Positions 26,873 to 35,714 of a stretch of DNA of 64,000 nucleotides are shown here, in pieces. Under the pieces are notes generated by a model. It did no database searches. It saw only the letters and a program-made list of their open reading frames with translations, and was not told where the DNA came from. The stretch spans positions 310,001 to 374,000 of the forward strand of contig JACRJX010000029.1 of the NCBI GenBank assembly GCA_016235595.1, read 5' to 3'. Both the position numbers and the translations under genes were made by a program. This DNA is from Verrucomicrobiota bacterium (GTDB lineage Bacteria; Verrucomicrobiota; Verrucomicrobiia; CAIQCK01). Position 1 is the first letter of the stretch, and every line of letters starts with the position of its first letter.

Positions 26873-28030
26873 ATGGCCGAATACAAGAGCCAGAAAATCG
26901 GACCGGGCGCCGTCATCTTTTTCGGCATCGTCGCGGTCATCGTCATGGTCCTGGCCGTCGGGAAATTTCCCCTTTTCCAGCATTCCAAGGACGTGACGCT
27001 GTATTTCGAGAGCGTCAGCGGCATCAAGGAGCGCACCAACGTCACCTACTGCGGCCGCAAATGCGGCGAAGTCAAGACGCTGACGGATCTCACCACGCCC
27101 AAGCAGGACGCTGCGGGCAAAATCTATCACGTCAAAGTCGTTGCCAAAATTGACGACACGACCCCCATCAATAGCGAGACCAAGGCCATGGTCACGATGG
27201 TCGGTATGCTCGGCGACAAGGAACTGGATCTCGTGCCCGGTGACTCGATGAACGCCCGGCCGCTGCCAGCCGGCCAGGAAATTGAAATTTACGGCGAAAG
27301 CGGCGGCCTGGACATCCTTATCAACACGGCCCGCAGGCTGGTGACGAAACTCGCGCCGTTGCTGGATTCCGTGCAGTCGGTGCTTGCCAACGTCAACGAC
27401 GTGATCAAAGACCCCACCTTTAAGGAAGACCTCAAGGCCACCGTCGCCAGGGCCAAGGACACGCTGGCAAACGCCGACGCCACGCTCAAGCAAGCCAAGG
27501 AAATGCTTGGCGAGAACCGCGACAACGTCAAAGTCGTTCTCAGCAATGCCCGTGACCTGACGGAGAAAGGCAAGACCACTCTCTCCACCGTCAACGACAC
27601 GCTCGGCGAGACGCGGCCGAAGTTGCAGGCCTTGATTGCCAGCATCCAGAAGCTCACCTCCGAGTTGCAGCCCAAGCTCAACGAGTTGATGACGAAGAGC
27701 AATGGAACGCTCGACAAAGCCGGCACGGCGCTGGACAAGGTCACCGCCACGTTTGACACCACGAACACCCTCCTCAGTGACAACCGCGAGAGCATCACAA
27801 TGATGATGACCAGCCTGCGCGAGACCGGCTACAACGCCAAGCACTTCACGCACACCTTCCGAATGATCTTCGCGCCGTGGTCCATCTTCTGCAGCCAGAA
27901 AAAACCCGACGCGCCCAAGCAGCCGGAACAACGCGACACCTCCAAACAGTCCGCGCCCGCCACTCAAGCCCCAGCCCTCGGCGGTTCCGGCGAGACTGTC
28001 AGGCCTGCTGCGCCCGACGCCACGAAATGA
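26873..28030 (+). CDS. mlaD: MlaD-like MCE-domain protein
   Basis: This 385-residue protein has one N-terminal transmembrane helix (GAVIFFGIVAVIVMVLAVG). An MCE domain follows at about 40-130 (VTLYFESVSGIKERTNVTYCG ... LVPGD; first part VTLYFESVSGIKERT), then a long region with regularly spaced charged and Ala residues (residues 150-310) that should form helices or a coiled coil. The tail is Pro/Ala/Gln-rich. MCE proteins form hexameric rings that bind lipid, and the long helical part resembles tube- or needle-like MCE proteins more than short MlaD. Its stop overlaps the next start (ATGA), showing translational coupling to the phosphatase gene. Confidence 0.88.
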   Translation: MAEYKSQKIGPGAVIFFGIVAVIVMVLAVGKFPLFQHSKDVTLYFESVSGIKERTNVTYCGRKCGEVKTLTDLTTPKQDAAGKIYHVKVVAKIDDTTPINSETKAMVTMVGMLGDKELDLVPGDSMNARPLPAGQEIEIYGESGGLDILINTARRLVTKLAPLLDSVQSVLANVNDVIKDPTFKEDLKATVARAKDTLANADATLKQAKEMLGENRDNVKVVLSNARDLTEKGKTTLSTVNDTLGETRPKLQALIASIQKLTSELQPKLNELMTKSNGTLDKAGTALDKVTATFDTTNTLLSDNRESITMMMTSLRETGYNAKHFTHTFRMIFAPWSIFCSQKKPDAPKQPEQRDTSKQSAPATQAPALGGSGETVRPAAPDATK

Positions 28031-29346
28031 CCACACAACCCGAGAAAAAGACGTCCGCGTTCTCGAACCTTGTCGAGATCGCAGCCGCCATCAACTCAGG
28101 TCTCGATCCCGACGACGTTCTGCCCAACATTCTCGATCTGGCCCAGCGCACGATGGACGCCACTGCCACCAGTGTTGCGCTGGTGGACAACGCCACGCAG
28201 GAACTGGTCTATGTCATCGCCACCGGCAAATACGGCGAGCGCGTCAAACAGAACATCCGTCTCAAGCCGGGTCACGGCATCGCCGGCTGGGTCGCACAGA
28301 ACAACCAGGCGCTGGTCATCAACGACGTGATCAACGACCCTCGCTTCAACCGTGCCGCTGCGGAAAAGGCCGGTCTGATCCCGCGTTCAATGATCTGCGT
28401 GCCGATGCGTGTGCGGGGAAAAGTCATCGGCATTCTTCAGGCGATTGATCCGCGTCACAAACCGGCCTTCGACCAGGACGACGGCGAATTCTTCGAAGGC
28501 TTTGCCAGTCTCGCCGCCACGGCCATCAGCAATGCCCAGATGCACAAGGCGCTGCTGAAGCAGCAAAGCGAACAACAGGAGCGCAACTTTGCCCGTCAGA
28601 TCCAGCAAAGCTTCCTGCCTCGCGAGATGCCGCCGATTCCCGGCGTCACCATCCATGCCTGCAACGAGTCCGCCCTTGCGGTTGGCGGGGACTTCTACGA
28701 CGTCATTCAACTCTCGCCGACCAAGGTGGCGCTCATCATTGGCGACATCACCGGCAAAGGCGTCGCCGCATCGCTCTATATGGTGCGCTGCCTCTTCGAC
28801 ACGCGCCGTTCATGCAGTGTCGCCGGTGAGAACATGTCTCCCGCCGGACTGCTGACTGCGAAGAACAATATCCTCGCCAATGAAGCCTTCGCCCAGCTTG
28901 CCACCGAAATGTCCGCGAGTCAGGCGCCGCATCCGCCGATCTTCGTCGGCATGATCTGCGTCACCTTCGACGCTGCCTCGGGCGAACTCTGCTATGCCAA
29001 TGCCGGCCTTCCCGATCCGATCCTCCAGGTGGATGGCCGTTCCGAAAGTCTTTCCAGCAGCGGCGGTCCCGCACTCGGCATGGTGCTAGGAATGACGTTC
29101 AACGAAGACGTCCGCATGTTGCACGGGGGTGAAACGCTCCTGCTGTTCACCGACGGTTTGAGCGAGGCGCGTAATATCGGCAACGTCGAGTTTGACCGCA
29201 ACCGCATCGCCGAGGCGTTGGCCCAGCCTCACGACAACGCCAAGGCCGCGGTCGAGTCGGTCTCCCGCAACGTGCTTCATTTTATCGGCAGCGCCCCGCG
29301 TCACGACGATCTGACCATGATGGCGCTGCACTTCGTAAAGTCATGA
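28027..29346 (+). CDS. GAF-domain SpoIIE/RsbU-type PP2C phosphatase
   Basis: This 439-residue protein has a GAF domain at about residues 15-165 (LKPGHGIAGWVAQNNQALVI and DQDDGEFFEGFASLAATAIS), a helical linker (KQQSEQQERNFARQIQQSFL) and a PP2C/SpoIIE domain from about 205. Metal-binding aspartates are seen in GGDFYDV, GDITGKGVAA, LFTDGLSEA and RHDDLTMM. Such enzymes dephosphorylate a STAS antagonist in response to a signal sensed by the GAF domain, and the STAS protein at 24852 is the natural substrate. The start overlaps the MCE gene stop and the stop overlaps the kinase start, so the three products are made together. Confidence 0.92.
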   Translation: MTTQPEKKTSAFSNLVEIAAAINSGLDPDDVLPNILDLAQRTMDATATSVALVDNATQELVYVIATGKYGERVKQNIRLKPGHGIAGWVAQNNQALVINDVINDPRFNRAAAEKAGLIPRSMICVPMRVRGKVIGILQAIDPRHKPAFDQDDGEFFEGFASLAATAISNAQMHKALLKQQSEQQERNFARQIQQSFLPREMPPIPGVTIHACNESALAVGGDFYDVIQLSPTKVALIIGDITGKGVAASLYMVRCLFDTRRSCSVAGENMSPAGLLTAKNNILANEAFAQLATEMSASQAPHPPIFVGMICVTFDAASGELCYANAGLPDPILQVDGRSESLSSSGGPALGMVLGMTFNEDVRMLHGGETLLLFTDGLSEARNIGNVEFDRNRIAEALAQPHDNAKAAVESVSRNVLHFIGSAPRHDDLTMMALHFVKS

Positions 29347-29747
29347 CGATTCCGCCGCTCACGATCAAGAGCCATCCGCGCCATTTGGCCGAGGTGCGCG
29401 CGCTGGTGCGCCGCGCCGCCGCCGAGGCGGCTCTCGACGAACAGACGACGTTCAACCTCATGCTTGCCGTGGACGAAGCCTGCGCCAACATCATCCGCCA
29501 CGCCTACGCCGGCGACACCTCTCAGGACATCGTTATCCATGCCTCTGTCTCGAACGACGCCATCGAATTCCGCCTCCGCGACTTCGGCCGGCAGGTGGAC
29601 CCGGAGTGTATGAAATCGCGCGACCTCGAAGAGGTCCGCCCCGGCGGCCTCGGCTGCTTCCTCATCCGCCACGCGTTTGACGAAGTAAAATACGACACCC
29701 ACTTCACCGCCGGCACCGAATTGCATCTTCTCAAGCGCCGCCAGTAG
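29343..29747 (+). CDS. RsbW/SpoIIAB-type anti-sigma kinase (GHKL ATPase)
   Basis: This 134-residue single HATPase_c domain has the N box LAVDEACANIIRHAY, a DFGRQVDP segment (D-x-G type G1) and GGLGCFLIRHAFD (G2). RsbW-type proteins hold a sigma factor, or another target, and phosphorylate their STAS antagonist. It ends the operon that starts with a STAS gene, so a complete three-part switch (STAS, phosphatase, kinase) is encoded around the Mla transporter. No sigma factor gene is nearby, so the target is unknown. Confidence 0.9.
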   Translation: MTIPPLTIKSHPRHLAEVRALVRRAAAEAALDEQTTFNLMLAVDEACANIIRHAYAGDTSQDIVIHASVSNDAIEFRLRDFGRQVDPECMKSRDLEEVRPGGLGCFLIRHAFDEVKYDTHFTAGTELHLLKRRQ

Positions 29748-29811
29748 TCAAGCCGTCTGGCGATTCGCTGTTCTCCAGACTGTTGGCCGCCTGCTGGGGC
29801 GAAAAAATGCG

Positions 29812-29828
29812 TTGACGTTCCACGTCAA
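29812..29828. promoter_or_regulatory. Perfect inverted repeat upstream of GH127 gene (candidate operator)
   Basis: TTGACG-TTCCA-CGTCAA, with perfect 6-bp arms, lies 27 bases before the GH127 start codon. Its centre contains GTTCCA, the same half-site as the palindrome in front of the downstream iclR-type gene, so one regulator could bind both; this is inference. Confidence 0.4.
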
Positions 29829-29836
29829 AGCTCCGA

Positions 29837-29854
29837 AACATCTCTTCAGATGTT
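29837..29854 (+). promoter_or_regulatory. Hairpin abutting the GH127 start codon
   Basis: AACATCT-CTTC-AGATGTT is a perfect 7-bp inverted repeat whose last base touches the ATG at 29855. In RNA it would form a stem where the ribosome binding site should be, and no Shine-Dalgarno sequence is visible. It may be an operator or a translational control hairpin. Confidence 0.4.
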
Positions 29855-31672
29855 ATGAAATACTCATGCCTGCTCAAATGTGTCTGTCTGTCCCTGATTG
29901 TCCTGCCTTCGTTCGCCTCCGCTGAAAAACTGCAACCGCTCGACGTGCGCGCGGTGAAGGTGGGCGGCGAAATCGGCCGGCGCATCGAAGTCACCATCAC
30001 CAATAACCTGCTGGTGCTGGACGTGGACAAGGATTTTCTCGCGCCGTTCAAGGCAGAGCCGGCGAAACGCAGCGGGGCGTATATCGGGCTGGGAAAGTTG
30101 ATTGACGCTGCGGTGCGCTTCGCCGCCCACACTCACGACGAGCGCGTGAAGACGTTGAAACGCCATCTGGTCAGCGAGGCCATCGCCGCGCAGGAGGCCG
30201 ACGGTTACATCGGCACCTTCCAGCCGGCGAAGCGGATGTGGTCGCTCTGGGACATCCACGAGATGAACTATCTCGCGTACGGTTTGGCAATGGATCACCG
30301 ATTCTTCGGTGAGAAAGCGTCGCTGGAGGCATCAAGGAAACTGGCCGATTTCATTGTGCAACGTTGGGCGGCCGAACCCCCGAAGCTGCCCTCCCCGTGG
30401 AATATCACGCTGTACATGGGCGTCACCGGTTTGGAGAATACGATGCTGGCACTGTATCGCGAGACGGGCGACCCGCAGTATCTGGATTTTGTGACAAAAA
30501 CGCGTCATCTCGCGAACTGGAACGCGCGGGTCGTCATCGGCCGCCACGACGACATTGAGGGACATGCGTATGCGCACCTTTGCCGCTGCATCGCGCAACT
30601 GCGGCTCCATCGTTTGCAGCCGAACACCCGCCTGCTGAAACCGACACACGACGTGCTGGATTTCATTTTGCGCGGCGAGGGCATGGCGATCACGGGCGAG
30701 GTGGGCGACCACGAGTGCTGGCACGACACGCAGGAAGGCACGATTAATCTCGGCGAGAGTTGCGCGACCGCTTATCTCGTGCGCTGGCTCGACGAGTTGC
30801 TGCGGATGGAAGGCAAGCCGCTCTACGGCGACCTGATGGAGCGCATTATCTACAACGGCCTCTTCGGCGCGCAATCGCCCGATGGCCGCCGCATCCGTTA
30901 CTACACGCCGACGGACGGCCCACGCAGCTACCACAAGGGCGACACTTACTGCTGCCCGAACAACTACCGGCGCACGATCGCCGAGTTGCCCGCGTACATC
31001 TGCTACCGCTACGGCGACGGCATCGCAGTCAACCTCTACGCGCAGTCGGAGGCGAAAGTAAAACTGTCTCCGCAACTCACCGTGAAGGTGCGGCAGGAAA
31101 CCGATTATCCGGGTTCCGGCCGGGTGACAATCCGGCTCGAACCGTCGCGGCCCGCGCAGTTTCCGCTGCGCTTGCGCATCCCGCGCTGGTGCGAGGAGCC
31201 GAAGGTTTCCGTGAACGGCGAAGCGGTCGCAAAAGCAGTCAAGCCCGGAGAGTTCTTCGTCATCAACCGCAACTGGCAGAGTGATGATCGCATCGAACTG
31301 GACCTGCCGATGCCGCTGCGCCTCGTCGCGGGGCGCGTGGCGCAGGCGGGGCGCGTCGCGATTATGCGTGGACCGCAGGTGTTCTGTCTGAATCGCTCGC
31401 GTTACCCAAACCTCGCCAACACGGACCTGCGGCTGCTGGTGATTGACCCGAAGTCAGTCGAAGGTCCGTTCGAGGACAACTCGGTGCGGCCCGGCGGCGT
31501 TGCCTGCCGCGTGAAGGCGTGGGGGGCGGGCGCATGGTATCCTGGCGGCAAGCCGAACCTGACGTTGGAGTTGAGCGAGTTTGCCGACCCTGCGGGTGAA
31601 TTCACCCATTTCAAAGTCCCGAATCCAAGGGGCGAGCAAATCAGGAATGACGAGTTGCTGGCGCAGGAATAG
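29855..31672 (+). CDS. Exported GH127-type glycosidase (beta-L-arabinofuranosidase family)
   Basis: This 605-residue protein has a signal peptide (CLLKCVCLSLIVLPSFASA). The GH127/DUF1680 (alpha/alpha)6-barrel signatures are present: SGAYIGLGKLIDA, AQEADGYIGTF and MNYLAYGLAMDHRFFG. The zinc and nucleophile site is complete, with E301-S-C303 (NLGESCATAY) and C366-C367 in DTYCCPNN, matching the Glu/Cys/Cys/Cys set of HypBA1. These retaining enzymes use a Cys nucleophile to release beta-L-arabinofuranose or related sugars from plant or algal glycans. The IclR-type regulator and HzsA-related protein downstream, read the same way, suggest a regulated carbohydrate locus. Confidence 0.9.
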   Translation: MKYSCLLKCVCLSLIVLPSFASAEKLQPLDVRAVKVGGEIGRRIEVTITNNLLVLDVDKDFLAPFKAEPAKRSGAYIGLGKLIDAAVRFAAHTHDERVKTLKRHLVSEAIAAQEADGYIGTFQPAKRMWSLWDIHEMNYLAYGLAMDHRFFGEKASLEASRKLADFIVQRWAAEPPKLPSPWNITLYMGVTGLENTMLALYRETGDPQYLDFVTKTRHLANWNARVVIGRHDDIEGHAYAHLCRCIAQLRLHRLQPNTRLLKPTHDVLDFILRGEGMAITGEVGDHECWHDTQEGTINLGESCATAYLVRWLDELLRMEGKPLYGDLMERIIYNGLFGAQSPDGRRIRYYTPTDGPRSYHKGDTYCCPNNYRRTIAELPAYICYRYGDGIAVNLYAQSEAKVKLSPQLTVKVRQETDYPGSGRVTIRLEPSRPAQFPLRLRIPRWCEEPKVSVNGEAVAKAVKPGEFFVINRNWQSDDRIELDLPMPLRLVAGRVAQAGRVAIMRGPQVFCLNRSRYPNLANTDLRLLVIDPKSVEGPFEDNSVRPGGVACRVKAWGAGAWYPGGKPNLTLELSEFADPAGEFTHFKVPNPRGEQIRNDELLAQE

Positions 31673-31718
31673 GTGCCCGCCATTGAACGCTGGCTGTTTC
31701 TCGTTTTCGGAATAGCCC

Positions 31719-31748
31719 TTGACCCTCCTTGATGGCATGCAGTAGTCT
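31719..31748 (+). promoter_or_regulatory. Possible sigma70-type promoter of the iclR-type gene
   Basis: TTGACC at 31719-31724 and TAGTCT at 31743-31748 are 18 bases apart. The -10 element is poor (3 of 6), so this is tentative. The palindrome at 31755 would then overlap the transcription start, as expected for autorepression. Confidence 0.3.
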
Positions 31749-31754
31749 ATTTAG

Positions 31755-31768
31755 TGGAACGTGTTCCA
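31755..31768. promoter_or_regulatory. Palindrome TGGAACGTGTTCCA, candidate IclR-family operator
   Basis: TGGAAC-GT-GTTCCA is a perfect 6-bp inverted repeat 28 bases before the iclR-type ATG. IclR-family operators commonly have TGGAA/TTCCA half-sites, so autoregulation is likely by position and sequence. An in-frame GTG at 31754 lies inside it and is therefore unlikely to be the true start. Confidence 0.55.
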
Positions 31769-31795
31769 TATAAGGAAATAGGTTGTTATCCAACA

Positions 31796-32686
31796 ATGAT
31801 CCAGCCAGGCGCCAAACATCTCCCGTCATCGTCCGCTCAACACGCCGCCAATGACATCGGAGGCGGTCGTGCCAAAGCCTCCATTCCCCAATCCCTGGTT
31901 CCGGCCCTGGATCGCGGTCTTTCCGTGCTGGAATTGCTGGCCAACCGTCGGATCGGCCTGCGGGCCATTGATATGGCGCAGGAACTGAAGGTTCCCAAAA
32001 ACAGTTTGTCCCGAATTCTCCAGGCGCTTGTGGATCGGGGGTATTTGGATCGCGATGAGACGACCAAGACTTTTACGCTGACGCAAAAGCTGCTGGCCAT
32101 CGGCAGTGCCACGGTGTGCGAAAGCCATCTGATCGAGGAGTCGCTGGAGATCATGCGCAGCCTTCGCGACCAGACGCTGGAAATGGTCCTGCTCAATGTG
32201 CCGCTGAATCATGACGAAGGTGTGGTGCTTAACACCATGCCATCGCGCCACCAAGTGCGGCTGATGGTGGATCCGGGAACACATTTCGAGTTCCACAATA
32301 CGGCCCCCGGCAAAGTGGTCCTCGCGTTCGTTCCCGAAAAGGAGCGCGGGATGATCCTTGCCCGCATCAAGCTGGTGCGCTCCACCCACCGAACCCTCTC
32401 CAGCAAAGCGGCGCTTTGCAGGGAACTTGAGGAAATCCGCGAGCAGGGGTTTGCGTTGGACCGCGGCGAATACGCCGAAGGTATTCATTGCGTCAGCGCG
32501 CCCGTTTTCGACCGGAACAAGACTTTTGTGGCGGCCCTGACAATCACCGGACCTTCAACGAGATTGCCGGTTTCAAAATTGAAGGAACTGGCCCCGCTGG
32601 TTGTTTCGCACGCCAACGCAGTCTCGCGGCGTCTGGGGTATGAATGGACCGGTCCCATCTCAATCCAACAGGAGCAAGCAAGATGA
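31796..32686 (+). CDS. IclR-family transcriptional regulator
   Basis: This 296-residue protein has an N-terminal winged HTH at about 36-95 (LDRGLSVLELLANRRIG, MAQELKVPKNSLSRILQALV, DRGYLDRDE) and a C-terminal IclR effector domain (GVVLNTMPSRHQVRLMVDPG, FHNTAPGKVVLAFVPE, GFALDRGEYAEGIHCVSAP). IclR regulators bind small metabolites, often sugar acids or aromatic acids. Its TGA overlaps the start of the HzsA-related gene (ATGA), so the two are co-translated, and likely targets are the flanking GH127 and cytochrome genes. Confidence 0.93.
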   Translation: MIQPGAKHLPSSSAQHAANDIGGGRAKASIPQSLVPALDRGLSVLELLANRRIGLRAIDMAQELKVPKNSLSRILQALVDRGYLDRDETTKTFTLTQKLLAIGSATVCESHLIEESLEIMRSLRDQTLEMVLLNVPLNHDEGVVLNTMPSRHQVRLMVDPGTHFEFHNTAPGKVVLAFVPEKERGMILARIKLVRSTHRTLSSKAALCRELEEIREQGFALDRGEYAEGIHCVSAPVFDRNKTFVAALTITGPSTRLPVSKLKELAPLVVSHANAVSRRLGYEWTGPISIQQEQAR

Positions 32687-35679
32687 GAATGACACGTGGC
32701 TGCGTGAAGGCTGCCTTGGCGATTGGGTGCAGTGCGATAATGGCGGGCGCGGCATTTGGCGCCCCCATCGCGCCGACGGACACTCTCTTCTGCATCGGCA
32801 AGCCCGACGGCTCGGCCATGGAGTTTGGGCTGACGGCGGAACGCTGGCCGGGTTACGCGAAGGCTTACCCAAACCCAATCGTCTTCACGGTCGGCAAGAG
32901 CAAGCTCACCGACTGGCCTTACATCCATCCAAGCAACCACGACAGTTGGGCCGGCGGCAAGGCACACACTTTCACGATCAAGTTCAACATCGAGAAGCCG
33001 CCGCAGCAGAACCTCCATCTCATCCTCGGCTTGACTGACGTTTTCACGCCACCGGAACTGGTTGTCAGCCTCAACGGCCGGGACATCGCCAAACGCCGGC
33101 TGCCAATAGGCAAAGGACAAAGCAACGCCGGACCGGGCGAGACCGCGCGGCCTGTATCGCTCGTCCTTACGGTTCCGAAGAGCGCCTTGCAGGCGGGTGA
33201 GAACTCACTCTGCCTGACGCTGCGCGACGGCAGTTGGATGATCTACGATTACGTCGCACTCAGCGCCAACCCGAAGCCGCTCAAGATTCAGGACGAGACA
33301 CCGGAAGTGGCGCAGGCGTTTCTTCGCGGCCCGCTCGCCGACGTGGAGGAAATCGTCTTCGCCGTGCGCTCCATCATCCACGAGCACTGGTATGCAAACT
33401 TCGGCTACCTCTCGCCCGATGCGAACAAGAAGATGTATGGCAAAGCCGGCAGGCTCTGCAAAATCAACCTCAAGACCGGCAAGCTCACGCTGCTGGTGAA
33501 CGATCCCGAGGGATCCGTCCGCGATCCTGCCGTCCACTATGACGGCCGCACCATCATCTTCTCCTACCGCAAGGGTGGCACCGACACCTATCATCTTTAC
33601 ACGATCAACACTGACGGCACCGGCCTGCGCCAGCTTACTGACGGCATCTACGACGACTTCGAGCCGGCGTGGCTGCCCGACGGCGGCATCGTGTTCATCA
33701 GCGCTCGCGGCAAACGCTGGGTGAACTGCTGGCTCACGCAGGTCGCCAACATCTTCCGCTGCGACGCCGACGGCAGGAACATCCGCCAGCTTTCCGCCAA
33801 CCTCGAACACGACAACACGCCGTGGCCGCTGCCCGACGGCCGCATCGCCTACATGCGTTGGGAATACGTGGACCGCAATCAGGTGAACTACCACCACCTC
33901 TGGGCGATGAACCCCGACGGCACCAGTCAGACGATCCTCTTTGGCAACTTGAATCCGGGGGGCGTTTATATCGACGCCAAACCGATCCCCGGCACCGATC
34001 AGGTCGCAATGATCAACTCGCCTGGCCACGGCCAGACCGAACACATGGGTTATGTCGCCACCGTGGATTTCAAGGCCGGTCCCGACAACCTCCCTTCGCT
34101 GCGCAACGTCACGCGCCGTTCCGACTATCGCGACGTGTGGGCTTTTTCACAGGACGCGTTCATCGCCGCGCGTGACAGCCGGCTGATGGCGATCAATGGC
34201 CGCGGCCAGATTGCCACGTTGTTCACGCTGCCGGAGGAGTTCTGCAAGGAACCGAATACGTGGCTCCACGAGCCGCGCCCGATCATCAAACGCGAACGCG
34301 AGGCCGTCATCCCGCCGCGCGTGGACCTCGCGCAACCGGTCGGCCGCTACATGCTCGACAACGTCTACTTCGGCCGCAACGTCTCCGGCGTCCAGCCGGG
34401 CGAAATCAAAAAACTCCTCATCGTCGAAAGCCTGCCCAAGCCCGTCAACTTCACCGGCGGCATGGACCCGATGAGCTACGCCGGCACGTTTACGCTGGAG
34501 CGCGTGCTCGGCACGGTGCCCGTGGAACCGGACGGCTCGGCATACTTCGAGGCGCCGGCACTGCGCAGCCTGCTCTTCGTCGCACTCGACGAAAAGGACC
34601 GCGCCGTGAAACGGATGCAGAGCTTCACCACGGTGGTGCCGGGCGAAACGCTCGGCTGCGTCGGCTGCCACGAACACCGTGCGTTGACACAACAGGCTTG
34701 CATGGCCCGCCGGCCGTCGGCCACGGCACGGGCCGCCAGCAAGATTGAGCCATTCCACGGCGTGCCCGACATCCCCGACTTCCCGCGCGACATCCAGCCT
34801 GTGCTCGATCGCAATTGCGTGAAGTGCCATGACTACGATAAGCGCGCAGGCGGCATCATTCTCACCGGCGACCACGGGCCAATGTTCTCGCACAGTTTCT
34901 ACACACTCACCGTCTGGCGGCAGATCGCCGACGGCCGGAACATGGCGCGCAGCAACTATGCTCCGCGCGCACTTGGCAGCGGCGGCAGCCCGCTCATGGA
35001 CAAGCTTAACGGCGCGCATCACGGCGTGAAGGCGTCGCCGCGCGACCAACTCATGGTGCGGCTCTGGCTCGATTGTGGCGCGCCCTATCCGGGCACCTAT
35101 GCCGCGCTCGGCTGTGGCATGATCGGCGGTTACCAGCAAAACAAGGAAATCCTGGAGAACGATCAGGACTGGCCGACAACCATGGCTGCGCAAAAGGTGT
35201 TCGATAACCGTTGCGCCTCCTGCCACAACGCCAAACAGCATCCGATTCCCCGCACGCTCTGCGACGAAATCGGCCTGAGCTTCTGGATGCCAAGCATGGA
35301 CGACCCGCGCCTGAAGCAATCGCGCCACATCGTTTTCAACCTCACGCGCCCGGAGAAATCGCTGGCGTTGCTCGCGCCATTGGCGAAGGCCGCCGGCGGC
35401 TACGGCACGTGCGGCAACGTTTTCACCTCCCGGGACGATCCCGACTACCGCGCGCTGCTGGCCATGTGCGAAGCCGGCAAACAGCGGCTGGAAACGATCA
35501 AGCGCTTCGACATGCCCGGTTTCCGCCCGCGCGAGGAATGGGTGCGCGAGATGAAACGCTACGGCATTCTGCCCGCCGATACCAAGCCCGGCGCACCGAT
35601 CAACGTCTACGAGGTCGAGCGCCAATACTGGAAGTCTCTCTGGTATAATCCCTCGTCTCCGCTGGCAGCGAGCCAGTAG
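32683..35679 (+). CDS. HzsA-related exported multiheme protein with PL4-like and PD40 domains
   Basis: This 998-residue protein has a signal peptide (CVKAALAIGCSAIMAGAAFGA). Residues about 80-200 resemble the rhamnogalacturonan lyase family 4 C-terminal beta-sandwich (AHTFTIKFNIEKPP ... LVVSLNGRDIA ... SWMIYDYVALSA). Next comes a TolB/PD40-like propeller (DPAVHYDGRTIIFSYRKGG, YHLYTINTDGTGLRQLT, DDFEPAWLPDGGIVFIS) and then an HzsA-related C-terminal half with three c-heme motifs: CVGCH at 659-663, CVKCH at 712-716 and CASCH at 844-848. Family members resemble the alpha subunit of anammox hydrazine synthase, but in this sugar context a carbohydrate-linked electron transfer role is more plausible. 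Substrate and partner are unknown. Confidence 0.85.
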   Translation: MRMTRGCVKAALAIGCSAIMAGAAFGAPIAPTDTLFCIGKPDGSAMEFGLTAERWPGYAKAYPNPIVFTVGKSKLTDWPYIHPSNHDSWAGGKAHTFTIKFNIEKPPQQNLHLILGLTDVFTPPELVVSLNGRDIAKRRLPIGKGQSNAGPGETARPVSLVLTVPKSALQAGENSLCLTLRDGSWMIYDYVALSANPKPLKIQDETPEVAQAFLRGPLADVEEIVFAVRSIIHEHWYANFGYLSPDANKKMYGKAGRLCKINLKTGKLTLLVNDPEGSVRDPAVHYDGRTIIFSYRKGGTDTYHLYTINTDGTGLRQLTDGIYDDFEPAWLPDGGIVFISARGKRWVNCWLTQVANIFRCDADGRNIRQLSANLEHDNTPWPLPDGRIAYMRWEYVDRNQVNYHHLWAMNPDGTSQTILFGNLNPGGVYIDAKPIPGTDQVAMINSPGHGQTEHMGYVATVDFKAGPDNLPSLRNVTRRSDYRDVWAFSQDAFIAARDSRLMAINGRGQIATLFTLPEEFCKEPNTWLHEPRPIIKREREAVIPPRVDLAQPVGRYMLDNVYFGRNVSGVQPGEIKKLLIVESLPKPVNFTGGMDPMSYAGTFTLERVLGTVPVEPDGSAYFEAPALRSLLFVALDEKDRAVKRMQSFTTVVPGETLGCVGCHEHRALTQQACMARRPSATARAASKIEPFHGVPDIPDFPRDIQPVLDRNCVKCHDYDKRAGGIILTGDHGPMFSHSFYTLTVWRQIADGRNMARSNYAPRALGSGGSPLMDKLNGAHHGVKASPRDQLMVRLWLDCGAPYPGTYAALGCGMIGGYQQNKEILENDQDWPTTMAAQKVFDNRCASCHNAKQHPIPRTLCDEIGLSFWMPSMDDPRLKQSRHIVFNLTRPEKSLALLAPLAKAAGGYGTCGNVFTSRDDPDYRALLAMCEAGKQRLETIKRFDMPGFRPREEWVREMKRYGILPADTKPGAPINVYEVERQYWKSLWYNPSSPLAASQ

Positions 35680-35714
35680 AATGCCCGCGAACGAAGTTGC
35701 AGAAGGAGAACACC

